64,000 nucleotides of DNA from Actinomadura sp. WMMA1423 (GTDB lineage: Bacteria > Actinomycetota > Actinomycetes > Streptosporangiales > Streptosporangiaceae): the NCBI RefSeq assembly GCF_006547145.1, contig NZ_CP041244.1:4774001-4838000 (forward strand). The letters are read 5' to 3'. This document shows, one piece after another, positions 8,416-15,296 of the stretch; the stretch's first letter is position 1; each line of letters begins with the position of its first letter. The notes under the pieces were generated by a model. The model searched no databases. It worked only from the letters and a program-made list of their open reading frames with translations, and was not told the DNA's origin. A program made the translations under genes and the position numbers.

Positions 8416-8829
8416 TCAGCTCGCCAGCGACTTCTCGAAATGCACGATCGAGCCGTTCCGATGAGCGCGCCCCGCGATCTGCACGTCCTCGGTGAACGCG
8501 CGCATCAGCCGCAGCCCCCGCCCGTGCTCGGCCAGCGGCGGCGGCTCGACTGGCTCCCACCCCGCGACCCCGTCCGCCCCGTCCACCGTGCCCCCGTCGA
8601 TGACGTCCACGACGCACCGCGCCCCGTCCATCCGCGCCCGGACCTCGTACTCCATTCCGGCCGCGGCGTGCTGGATCACGTTCGCGCACGCCTCACCCAG
8701 CGCGAGCGCGATATCGGCACGGATCTCGGAACCCACTCCGAGCCCGCGAAGGGAGGCGTCGAGCGTGTGTCGCACCAGCGGAGCGCTCTCCGCGTTCCTC
8801 GGCAGGGTCATTTCAAGAACGACCTCCAT
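8416..8829 (-). CDS. RsbW-like anti-sigma/serine kinase ATPase
   Basis: This 137-residue stand-alone GHKL ATPase has an N box (ALGEACANVIQHA), a D/G1 box (VDVIDGGTVDG) and a G2-like segment (EHGRGLRLMRAFTEDV). Proteins of this size act as anti-sigma factors or kinases of anti-sigma antagonists. They are the natural counterparts of the SpoIIE phosphatases found 2-6 kb upstream, although no antagonist (STAS) gene is in the window. I chose the ATG at 8829 because GGAGG lies 8 bases upstream and the domain begins there; the frame is open for 74 more codons upstream but with non-protein-like composition. Confidence 0.88.
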   Translation of the reverse strand: MEVVLEMTLPRNAESAPLVRHTLDASLRGLGVGSEIRADIALALGEACANVIQHAAAGMEYEVRARMDGARCVVDVIDGGTVDGADGVAGWEPVEPPPLAEHGRGLRLMRAFTEDVQIAGRAHRNGSIVHFEKSLAS

Positions 8830-8929
8830 GCCAATCGCCTCCGTTCCCTCTAGCACACAGATTTCCCCTCCGTAACGCAGGGAAACTCTTTCTGTGCTTA
8901 TTGCAGTGCTCTCCTCCTTCGGGCCTTGG

Positions 8930-9142
8930 CGGCCCTCCATCGTCGGGCACTGCGGGCGATCGCTGGCATCGCTCCGTCTCGCCTTGGCGGCTCGCTGCGC
9001 GATCAGGTTCTCGCTTCGCTTGAACCTGCCTTCGGACGCGATCGCGACCATTCAGGTTGTCGCGTGGTTGCGGTCGGGGCCGAGGTCAGTGCGCCCGCCT
9101 TCGTGGGCCTGGGCTCTTGCTCGAAGTGGCCGCAACCACGCG
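8930..9142. other. Structured intergenic region with long inverted repeat
   Basis: Most of the stretch between the ATPase start (8829) and the HTH gene stop (9327) has no coding character. It contains a perfect 13-bp inverted repeat, CGCGTGGTTGCGG at 9061-9073 and its complement at 9130-9142, enclosing 56 bases. A smaller stem AGGTTC / GAACCT is near 9010-9033. Many short cgcttcg/cgaagcg alternations occur. It leads directly into the dispersed repeat at 9137-9327. Function is unknown; an RNA structure or mobile-element remnant is possible. Confidence 0.6.
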
Positions 9143-9327
9143 CGCGAACGCGTGACCTGCCCGGTGGAGCGAAGCCGGAGGCGAGCGGAGCCGGGCAGAT
9201 CGCGAAGCGATGCCGCGTTCGCCCAGGCACGGTCACGCAGCGAGCCGCCAGGCGAGCGAAGTGGGCGGGACTGTGTAAACACAGCCGCCAGGCGAGCGAA
9301 GTGGGCCGGGGCTGTGCAAACACAGCC
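9137..9327 (-). repeat. Dispersed 3'-flanking repeat, copy A
   Basis: About 190 bp closely matches, in inverted orientation, the sequence at 31537-31758. It has a unique part of about 125 bp with only a handful of differences, plus two tandem units of about 41 bp (copy B has three). Each unit carries a small hairpin, for example GGCTGTG / CACAGCC around CAAA. The repeat abuts the stop codon of the HTH gene; relative to that gene it is the 3' flank, exactly as copy B is relative to its gene. Confidence 0.9.
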
Positions 9328-9704
9328 TATTCGTCTACGTCGCCTGCGAGGTGGCGGGCGGCGGTGACCTGGTCTTCGTCCAGGCCCTGGTAGTCGCTGC
9401 GGCGGTTCTGTTCGGCCTGGTCGTCGATCCACTTGCCGTGGGCCTCCCAGGCGGCCTGCTTGCTGACGCCCATGGCGGCGCCGATCTGCGCCCAGGAGGC
9501 GCCCGCGCGGCGGGCCGAGCGGACGGCGAGCTGCCGCCCGTAGACCGCCTTCCGCGCGATCACCTCGCCCAGCGCGAGGAGTTCGAGGACCCCCTCGCGC
9601 GGGAGCGGCGGTTCCCCCACGGCGTCCCGGACCCACAGCTCGTCGTACCGGGCCGCCGCGCTCGTCAGCGTGATGTCTCGCTCGATCCCGTCTGGAGTGA
9701 CCAT
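9327..9704 (-). CDS. Small helix-turn-helix protein
   Basis: This 125-residue protein has a helix-turn-helix near residues 70-95 (SARRAGASWAQIGAAMGVSKQAAWEAHGKW) preceded by helices rich in Glu/Leu. The C-terminus is acidic and ends AARHLAGDVDE. It resembles widespread actinobacterial HTH proteins of unknown function. The ATG at 9704 has only a weak ribosome site. A perfect palindrome lies just upstream (9733-9754) and could be its operator. The gene is followed immediately by the dispersed repeat. No ligand or target can be inferred. Confidence 0.75.
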   Translation of the reverse strand: MVTPDGIERDITLTSAAARYDELWVRDAVGEPPLPREGVLELLALGEVIARKAVYGRQLAVRSARRAGASWAQIGAAMGVSKQAAWEAHGKWIDDQAEQNRRSDYQGLDEDQVTAARHLAGDVDE

Positions 9705-9732
9705 GATCCGAGTGTGAGCGTCAAGGCACCCT

Positions 9733-9754
9733 GACGTCAAGTGTTCTTGACGTC
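9733..9754. promoter_or_regulatory. Perfect inverted repeat, possible operator or terminator
   Basis: Arms GACGTCAAG and CTTGACGTC (9 bp) flank the spacer TGTT. The element overlaps the stop codon of the DUF1801 gene and lies 29 bp upstream of the HTH gene start, both on the minus strand. It can serve as an operator for the HTH protein or as a short terminator between the genes; the related half-site TTGACG recurs close by at 9718-9723 (minus strand). Confidence 0.55.
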
Positions 9755-10102
9755 CTTTTCCAGCGCGCTCGCCTGCTCCACCCAGCCGGTGAACAGGCGC
9801 GCGTCGACGTCGTCCAGGCCGCGCAGTTTCACGCCGGCCATCTGCCTGGACATGGCCTCCAGGCGGCCCGACCCGTCCTCGATCAGCTGGCCCTTCCAGA
9901 AACCGAACGTCACGTACTTCGGGTACGCCTTGAGGAAGCACACGGGCTGCTTCCCGAGACTCCAGGTCGGCTGGCCGTGCCATAGCGCGGGCCCGGTCCC
10001 GGACATCGCCTCGTTGACCACCGCGAGCGCCTTCTCCAGGACTTCGCGCAGCCCCTCCGGCACGACCGCCACGTACTCCCGGACATTTGCGTGCTTACCC
10101 AT
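9737..10102 (-). CDS. DUF1801 family protein
   Basis: This 121-residue protein matches the DUF1801 (YdhG/YjdI-like) fold. It begins NVREYVAVVPEGLREVLEKALAVV, continues with the conserved WHGQPTWSLGKQPVCFLKAYPKYVTFGFWKG core and ends in a helical segment. The biochemical function of this family is not established. The ATG at 10102 lies 34 bp before the HTH gene start region in the same direction, so the two could be one transcript unless the palindrome between them terminates it. Confidence 0.85.
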   Translation of the reverse strand: MGKHANVREYVAVVPEGLREVLEKALAVVNEAMSGTGPALWHGQPTWSLGKQPVCFLKAYPKYVTFGFWKGQLIEDGSGRLEAMSRQMAGVKLRGLDDVDARLFTGWVEQASALEKDVKNT

Positions 10103-10223
10103 GTCGATCCCCTCTCGTCACCAACGCGTCGAGCGCGGAGCCGCCGGATCGACAATCGCGAGAGTTCTCCTTCCTGTGGCGTGGGTCACGCGAACGGGGG
10201 AGGGCGCCGGGCAGACTTGGGGC

Positions 10224-10430
10224 GTGGTCAAGTCGCTGCGTCCGCAGAACTACAACGAGGTGCTGTACGTGGGGCACTACTTCCGCGCGGGCGTTCCCGT
10301 GCTCATGGACCTGACCGATCTTCCCGATGTCGACGCCAAGCGCCTCGTCGACTTCGCCACCGGACTGGTCTTCGGCCGCGGCGGCGCCTTCGACCGCGTC
10401 GACCGCAAGCTCTTCCTCCTCCAGCCCTGA
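10224..10430 (+). CDS. Minimal SepF-like protein
   Basis: Only 68 residues, this is essentially the C-terminal globular domain of SepF: RPQNYNEVLYVGHYFRAGVPVLMDLTDLPDVDAKRLVDFATGLVFGRGG, ending in KLFLLQP. In Gram-positive bacteria SepF binds FtsZ and the membrane through an N-terminal amphipathic helix and links the Z ring to the cell surface. Here that helix and the linker are missing, so membrane binding in the usual way is not expected. The GTG at 10224 is the start that fits the domain; an in-frame GTG about 45 bp upstream is possible. It may be a SepF paralogue that modulates FtsZ or the main SepF. Confidence 0.75.
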   Translation: MVKSLRPQNYNEVLYVGHYFRAGVPVLMDLTDLPDVDAKRLVDFATGLVFGRGGAFDRVDRKLFLLQP

Positions 10431-10509
10431 GCCTTCGAGGCGCACACGTCTCAGCGGCGGCGGCCGTGCCGGTCGACTGTGGATTTCGGGCTGTCGTGGG
10501 CCTCCGGCA

Positions 10510-11133
10510 TCAGGCCTCGCGAACGCTGACGGCGGTGCGGAGGTGGCGGGGTGCGTCGATCTCGTCGAGCAGCGCGATCGCGAAGTCCGCGTAGGTGATC
10601 CGGCTGGCCGGATCTCCATGGTCGGCGATCATGTACCGGCCGGTGCGCTCGCCGTCGTGGTCGAAGTCGCCTGCGGGGGCTACGTAAGCCCAATCGAGGT
10701 CGCAGGCCCGGAGCGCGTCCAGGCCCGCGGCGTGGCCGAGGTAGAAGGAGCGGTACTCGTCGGGGTAGCCGGGCTCGTCCATCAAGGGGGCGCCGGACGC
10801 CCCGGGCATGATCGACGCGAGGCCGACCACCACCAGTCGGGTCACGCCCGCCTTCGCAAGGCCGCCGGCCAGCGCTCGGGACGAGGCGGTGAAGAAGTCG
10901 TGCGGTGGCGCGGACAGGTCCACGGCGGCGCTGATGGCGGCGTCATGCCCGGCGGCCGCCTGCTCGATGCCGGCCTCGTCGGTGACGTCGCCCGGCACCA
11001 CCCGCACGCCGGTCAGGTCGCCGTGGCGCGCCGGGTCGCGCACCACGGCGGTGACCCGGTGGCCGCGCCGCCGCGCCTCGGCGACGGCCTGCCGACCGGC
11101 CCTGCCGCCCGCGCCGAAGACCACGATGTTCAT
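10510..11133 (-). CDS. NAD(P)-binding atypical SDR (NmrA-like) reductase
   Basis: This 207-residue protein begins MNIVVFGAGGRAGRQAV, a Rossmann motif of the atypical SDR/NAD(P)-binding class, and has the conserved segments RVVPGDVTDEAGIEQAAAGHDAAISAA and LVVVGLASIMPGASG. No catalytic YxxxK is obvious, so it may be a quinone or flavin-like reductase or a redox-sensing binder. The ATG follows GAGAGGCGG. It is divergent from an HxlR regulator, a pairing very common for redox-linked reductases, and is probably repressed by it. Confidence 0.85.
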   Translation of the reverse strand: MNIVVFGAGGRAGRQAVAEARRRGHRVTAVVRDPARHGDLTGVRVVPGDVTDEAGIEQAAAGHDAAISAAVDLSAPPHDFFTASSRALAGGLAKAGVTRLVVVGLASIMPGASGAPLMDEPGYPDEYRSFYLGHAAGLDALRACDLDWAYVAPAGDFDHDGERTGRYMIADHGDPASRITYADFAIALLDEIDAPRHLRTAVSVREA

Positions 11134-11205
11134 GACGAACCGCCTCTCACCAGGGCCGGAACCTGTGCGCCCGGCCGGTCCGCCGACGCTAGCGGCGGCC
11201 GCGGT

Positions 11206-11230
11206 TACCGCCGGGATACCGGCTATCGTG
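11206..11230 (+). promoter_or_regulatory. Direct repeat and -10 box ahead of the HxlR gene
   Basis: TACCG occurs at 11206-11210 and again at 11217-11221 (11-bp period). It is followed by TATCGT at 11224-11229, exactly six bases before the HxlR ATG, suggesting a leaderless transcript with a regulator site over the core promoter. HxlR proteins can bind direct repeats; binding here is inference. Confidence 0.35.
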
Positions 11231-11235
11231 AGCCC

Positions 11236-11619
11236 ATGAGGGAACCGCTGCCCGCCGACATGTTCGACGAGTTGTGCCCGTCCTCGCTCAATCCGATCCG
11301 GTTCGGCGACAAGTGGGCGGCGCTCATCATCCGCTGCCTCGAACACGGGCCACGCCGCTTCTCCGAACTGCGCGTGCCGCTGAGCCGCGTCACGCCCAAG
11401 GTCCTCACCGGGTCGCTGCGAGCCCTCGAACGGGACGGTCTGGTCAAGCGCACCGTCTACGCCGAGGCCACCCCGCACGTCGAGTACGAGCTGACCCCGC
11501 TGGGCCGCAGCATGCTCGAACCGCTGGCGGCCGCCTGCGCCTGGACCGACCAGCACTGGGACGAACTACTCGACGCCCGCGAGTCCTACGACGCCACCCA
11601 CCTCGACCCCACCGGCTGA
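11236..11619 (+). CDS. HxlR family transcriptional regulator
   Basis: This 127-residue winged-helix protein has the HxlR layout: a helix-rich start with Cys15 (FDELCPSSLNPIRFGDKWAALIIRCL), recognition helix LSRVTPKVLTGSLRALERDGLV and wing KRTVYAEATPHVEYELTPLGRSM. Some members sense electrophiles or oxidants through the N-terminal Cys; Cys15 would fit, and a second Cys (CL, about residue 33) is also present. It is divergently paired with an NAD(P)-binding reductase gene that is the likely target. Confidence 0.9.
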   Translation: MREPLPADMFDELCPSSLNPIRFGDKWAALIIRCLEHGPRRFSELRVPLSRVTPKVLTGSLRALERDGLVKRTVYAEATPHVEYELTPLGRSMLEPLAAACAWTDQHWDELLDARESYDATHLDPTG

Positions 11620-11727
11620 CAGCACGGCATCGGGCTGATGCTCCAGCAGGGCAGGACTGACCGGGCCCTTCCCAGGAGCTGACCGTTCGCGCGGTCGGCG
11701 ACGGGCCGCGGCACGTCCGGGGACGGC

Positions 11728-11907
11728 CTAACGGGTGCGGATCTCGGCGAAGAAGCGGCGTATCTCGGCGATGGAGAAGCCAAGTGTCCCCGCATCCGGC
11801 GCCTTGCTGTCCCGAACTCGGACGAGATGATCGTCCCGTCCGAGTTCGATACAGCCGGATTGCATATCTGAATGGCGGGACTTACGAAATGTGACGTTTC
11901 TGGACAC
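11728..11907 (-). CDS. DUF397 protein linked to STAND-TPR gene (locus 1)
   Basis: This 59-residue protein starts at a GTG preceded by an excellent AAGGAG five bases upstream. The sequence VTFRKSRHSDMQSGCIEL, then VRVRDSKAPDAGTLGFSIAEIRRFFAEIR, is a typical DUF397 domain (FRKSxxS...GCxE, VRDSK, final helix). The start is only 10 bases after the stop of the STAND-TPR gene, so the two are almost certainly co-transcribed. DUF397 proteins are otherwise found with XRE-DUF5753 regulators, as in WhiJ-type loci and the Scr1/Scr2 toxin-antitoxin-like pair. The link with a STAND NTPase is therefore notable. Molecular activity is unknown. Confidence 0.88.
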   Translation of the reverse strand: MSRNVTFRKSRHSDMQSGCIELGRDDHLVRVRDSKAPDAGTLGFSIAEIRRFFAEIRTR

Positions 11908-11916
11908 AAAAACTCC

Positions 11917-14052
11917 TTACAGTTCAGCCAAGGCCTGTTGGGTCGCGCGGATGAGCGAGTGTCCGGCGCCGAGCACACGCCGTTCCGTCGCCATCAGATC
12001 TTCGAGTTCCTTTCGGGCCTGTCGGCGCCTGCCCTGCACCGCGAAGATCTTTGCCAGCTCGAACCGGACGGACAGAACATGGTCGTGCTCGGCACCCATG
12101 GTCCGCCGCATGACCGGGAGCATCTCCACGAACTCCCGTTCCGCGTCGTTCCACCGTCGGCGCATGGCGAACGTCCGTGCGATCTGCTTGCGAGTGACCA
12201 GCGTGTCGTGGTGTTCGATCCCTAGCACGCGGCACCGATCGGGGTAGATCTCGCGGAAGTGCCGCTCCGCTTCCTCCATGCGCCCGAGGTTGTACGCGAG
12301 TTCTCCGAGAATGTGACGGCTGGCCAGAGTACTGGGGTGGTCCTCCCCCAGGAGACGCCGCCTCGCGGCCAAGACCGCCGTGAACTCCTGTTCCGCGTCG
12401 GCCCCTTTTCTCTGACCCATGAGGCACACGCCGAGTTCGTGCCGGGCGCTCAAGGTGTCGAGGTCGTCTGGGCCGAGGGTGCGTTCGCGAGTCGTCACGA
12501 CGCTTCTGGCGATCGGTTCGGCTGCGGCCGGGTCGCCTAGCAAGCGGGTGACCTTGGCCTGGGTGAGTGTGAGTTCGATGACGATCGGGTGGTCCAGGCC
12601 CAGGGCGGTGATGGTCTCCAGCGCCTCCTCGGTCAGGCGGAGTGCGGCGAAGTAGTGGCTTCCCCAGCCGAGCGCGATCGCGATGAGGCTCACCGCTTCA
12701 GCGGCGCGCCCCAGGACCGGGTCGTCGGGCCGCGTTCTCGTCGCCTGGAGCAGTTCGCCGACGTGCGGAATGAGGGAAGCCCACGCGGGATGGTGCCCGG
12801 GCTTTCGCGGCTCCAGGTTCTCGACCGCGGTGGCGATCAGGTCTGCGGCGATCCGCTCGTGGGTCCGGCCTTCGTCGTCGTCCGTCCGGAGGGTCTCCGC
12901 GAGGAGTGGGTGCACGGTGATCATGTCGGCTTCCCCGCCGGACGAGACCGTGATCAGGCCGGTGTTGGCCAGGGCCTCAAGACCGTCCGCGACCTGGGCG
13001 CCGTCCGGCAGGCCGGTCCCGCGTCCGAGGACGTCGTGGTCGAGCAGGTCGCAGCGGAAGGGGACGCCGCCCGCGAACCGGGACAGCACCCGCAACTGCG
13101 CCTCGGCCTCCGGCTGTCCGTTTTGCCGGAGGGCCTCGAACGTGAGCCGCCAGGTGCTCGTCACGATCGACCGGTCGTCGGCGCCCGCCCCCATGAGTTC
13201 CGGGAACCGGTCCTGCAGCGCGTCGGCGTAGGCGGTGAAGGTGCGTTCACGGTGGAACGGAGAGGCGAGGTGGTAGCCCGCGTGCCGGAGAGCCAGCGGA
13301 AGTCCGCCCAGGCGTTCCGCCAAAGCTCGTGCCTCGTCCCGGGTGCCCGCGTTCGGCGCAAGGTCGAGCAGGACATCGGCGCCCTGCTCGGTCGGCAGCC
13401 ATCCCACGGAGTGGATGGTGACGTGCCGTCCCCACATTCTCGGATCGATGTTGCGGCTGGTGACCAGGACCAGGCCGGACGAACTGGGCCGGATCCAGCC
13501 CGAGCCGTCGCGCGCCGTTCGCCCGTGCACGGCGAGTGCGGCCGGGTCGTCGGCGTTGTCGATCACCAGGACCCAGTTCCGCTGCGGTTCCAGGAACTCC
13601 CACAGCAGGTCGGCGGGATTGCGCCGGCCATGCGAGACGTCCTCGACGTCCTGGGTCGTGGCCCCCAGGGAGAGGGCGAGTTCCAGCAGATCGGACGCCA
13701 GAGAGCCCGCCTCCGTGCCGGACACCCACCAGACCCGCCGTCCGGCGGCGAGGCACGTCTCCGCCACCTGGAGTGCGATCGTCGTCTTCCCTGTTCCGCC
13801 GAGGCCGCCGAGCAGGTGCACCGCGCCGTCCGGTCTCCGGGCGACGTCCTCGATCGTGCGAAGGATCTGCTCGCGGCCCCGGACGTGACCGGGCAGCCTG
13901 CCGGTCGGGGGGCGCAGGATCTCCCTGGGTGCTCCGTTCCGGCGGTGCCCCTGGTCGGCTGCGGGGGTCCGCCGTAACTGCGCCCAAGCGATAACAGCGC
14001 CGACGGCCGTGACCGCGAAGCCGCCACCCCCGAACACCACCTCCAGGTCCAT
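11917..14052 (-). CDS. STAND NTPase (NB-ARC) with C-terminal TPRs, N-terminal membrane segment
   Basis: This 711-residue protein has a hydrophobic N-terminal segment (about residues 5-25), a basic/proline linker and an NB-ARC NTPase. The NTPase has a P-loop GGLGGTGKT (82-90), Walker B VLVIDNAD, the sensor segment LVLVTSR and the GGLPLALRHAG motif. A winged-helix/ARC2 region follows, then at least five tetratricopeptide-like repeats (about 450-705) of the form ALGxDHPxTL...A. Such proteins are signal-dependent ATPase switches in which the TPRs sense and the N-terminus delivers output; here the only N-terminal feature is a membrane anchor. It is followed by a DUF397 gene and is paralogous to the protein at 45462-47510. 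No Shine-Dalgarno is present; the start is probably leaderless. Confidence 0.9.
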   Translation of the reverse strand: MDLEVVFGGGGFAVTAVGAVIAWAQLRRTPAADQGHRRNGAPREILRPPTGRLPGHVRGREQILRTIEDVARRPDGAVHLLGGLGGTGKTTIALQVAETCLAAGRRVWWVSGTEAGSLASDLLELALSLGATTQDVEDVSHGRRNPADLLWEFLEPQRNWVLVIDNADDPAALAVHGRTARDGSGWIRPSSSGLVLVTSRNIDPRMWGRHVTIHSVGWLPTEQGADVLLDLAPNAGTRDEARALAERLGGLPLALRHAGYHLASPFHRERTFTAYADALQDRFPELMGAGADDRSIVTSTWRLTFEALRQNGQPEAEAQLRVLSRFAGGVPFRCDLLDHDVLGRGTGLPDGAQVADGLEALANTGLITVSSGGEADMITVHPLLAETLRTDDDEGRTHERIAADLIATAVENLEPRKPGHHPAWASLIPHVGELLQATRTRPDDPVLGRAAEAVSLIAIALGWGSHYFAALRLTEEALETITALGLDHPIVIELTLTQAKVTRLLGDPAAAEPIARSVVTTRERTLGPDDLDTLSARHELGVCLMGQRKGADAEQEFTAVLAARRRLLGEDHPSTLASRHILGELAYNLGRMEEAERHFREIYPDRCRVLGIEHHDTLVTRKQIARTFAMRRRWNDAEREFVEMLPVMRRTMGAEHDHVLSVRFELAKIFAVQGRRRQARKELEDLMATERRVLGAGHSLIRATQQALAEL

Positions 14053-14058
14053 GCTCGG

Positions 14059-14087
14059 AGCATAGGTTCGCCTGTGCCGCGGTGTAA
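14059..14087 (-). promoter_or_regulatory. Probable promoter giving a leaderless STAND transcript
   Basis: On the minus strand TTACAC (14082-14087) is separated by exactly 17 bases from TATGCT (14059-14064), and only six bases separate that -10 box from the ATG. Transcription would begin at or next to the start codon, matching the lack of a ribosome site. Confidence 0.6.
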
Positions 14088-14141
14088 GGCCCCTGTCAGA
14101 TGGCGCGGTTAAGGGCCTGTTCGGGGCGAGGCCATTTCTGA

Positions 14142-15296
14142 CTATCCGAGTTTTTTGAGGATGCGTTTGGCGGTGCTCTGGATGTGGACTTCGTCGGGGC
14201 CGTCGTAGATGCGGGCCTCCCGGGCGTGGCGGTACATGCGGGAGAGGGGGGTGTCGTCGGTGAGGCCCGCGGCGCCGTGGGTCTGGATGGCGCGGTCGAT
14301 GACGTTGTGCAGCATCCGGGCGCCGACCACCTTGATGGCGCCGATCTCGATGCGGGCCTGGTCGCCCGCGTCGATCTGCTCGGCGGCCTGGAGGGTGAGC
14401 AGGCGGGCGGCCTGGATCTCGGTGTAGGAGTCGAAGACGTGCTGCTGCATCAGCTGCTTCGCCGAGAGCGGCTCGCCGAAGGCGACGCGGGAGCCGAGGC
14501 GGGCGCACATCAGTTCGAAGGCGCGCTGGGCCTGGCCGAGCCAGCGCATGCAGTGGAAGATGCGGCCGGGGCCTAGGCGCTCCTGGGCGATGACGAAGCC
14601 GTGCCCGCGGGGGCCGAGGAGGTTGTCGGCCGGGACCCGGACGTCGTTGTAGGCGACCTCGTAATGGCCGCCGTTCAGGCCGAGGACGGGCGTCTCGCGG
14701 ACGATCTCGTAGCCGGGCGTGTCCGTCGGGACGATGATCATGCTGAAGGAGCGGTGCGGGGCCGTGCCCTCGGGCTCGGTGCGGCACATGACCGTGGTGT
14801 AGGCGGCCTCGCCGGCGCCCGTGGTGAACCACTTGCGGCCGCTGATGACCCAGTGGTCGCCGTCCAGGACCGCCTTCGTCCGGAGCTGGGTCGGGTCGGA
14901 CCCGGCGTAGGCGGGCTCGGTCATCGCGAAGCTCGGGGAGACCTCGCCGGCGACCATCGGGGCGAGGTAGCGCTCGCGCCAGCGGGGGCTCGCGTACTTG
15001 TGCAGCATGAGCGAGTCCTGGAGGGTGAACGTGCCGAGGGCTAGCTGCCCCCACTCGCTGCGTCCCTGCACCTCGTTGACGTAGACGTAGTCGAGGAACG
15101 GCATGCCGCCGCCGCCGAGTTCGGTGGGGTGGCCGAGCGCCCAAAGGCCCTCGTCCTTCGCCTCCTGGCGGAGTTTCAGGAGCCTCTCGCGGTCGCCCGC
15201 GTTGAGGGCGGGCTCGGCCGGTTCGACGCGTTCGGTCATGAAGGCGTGGACGGCGTCGCGGACGTCCCGGACGCGGTCGGGCACGGGGAACAGCAT
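14142..15296 (-). CDS. Acyl-CoA dehydrogenase family protein
   Basis: This 384-residue FAD enzyme has full family length. The N-terminal helical domain contains the HPTELGGGG segment; the middle domain has FAMTEPAYAGSDPTQL, WVISGRKWFTTGAGEA and a beta-sheet; the C-terminal domain ends in the typical RMYRHAREARIYDGPDEVHIQSTAKRIL. In ACADs of the ACAD10/11 type a kinase phosphorylates a 4-hydroxyacyl-CoA and the ACAD removes the phosphate; a phosphotransferase gene lies 2 kb away, so that chemistry is conceivable. The gene overlaps the carboxymuconolactone-decarboxylase gene by one base (TGATG) and is the last gene of the divergent catabolic operon. Confidence 0.93.
   Translation of the reverse strand: MLFPVPDRVRDVRDAVHAFMTERVEPAEPALNAGDRERLLKLRQEAKDEGLWALGHPTELGGGGMPFLDYVYVNEVQGRSEWGQLALGTFTLQDSLMLHKYASPRWRERYLAPMVAGEVSPSFAMTEPAYAGSDPTQLRTKAVLDGDHWVISGRKWFTTGAGEAAYTTVMCRTEPEGTAPHRSFSMIIVPTDTPGYEIVRETPVLGLNGGHYEVAYNDVRVPADNLLGPRGHGFVIAQERLGPGRIFHCMRWLGQAQRAFELMCARLGSRVAFGEPLSAKQLMQQHVFDSYTEIQAARLLTLQAAEQIDAGDQARIEIGAIKVVGARMLHNVIDRAIQTHGAAGLTDDTPLSRMYRHAREARIYDGPDEVHIQSTAKRILKKLG

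Noticed and set aside
9137..9327. Open frames through the dispersed repeat copies as real proteins
   Set aside because: Frames are open in several directions because the sequence is built of short GC-rich repeats; none has a ribosome site, and the copies differ in unit number, which alters the frame.
11917..14052. STAND-TPR protein as part of an FxSxx-COOH peptide system
   Set aside because: The NTPase resembles proteins annotated with that system, but no radical SAM gene and no small peptide ending in FxSxx is adjacent at either STAND locus.
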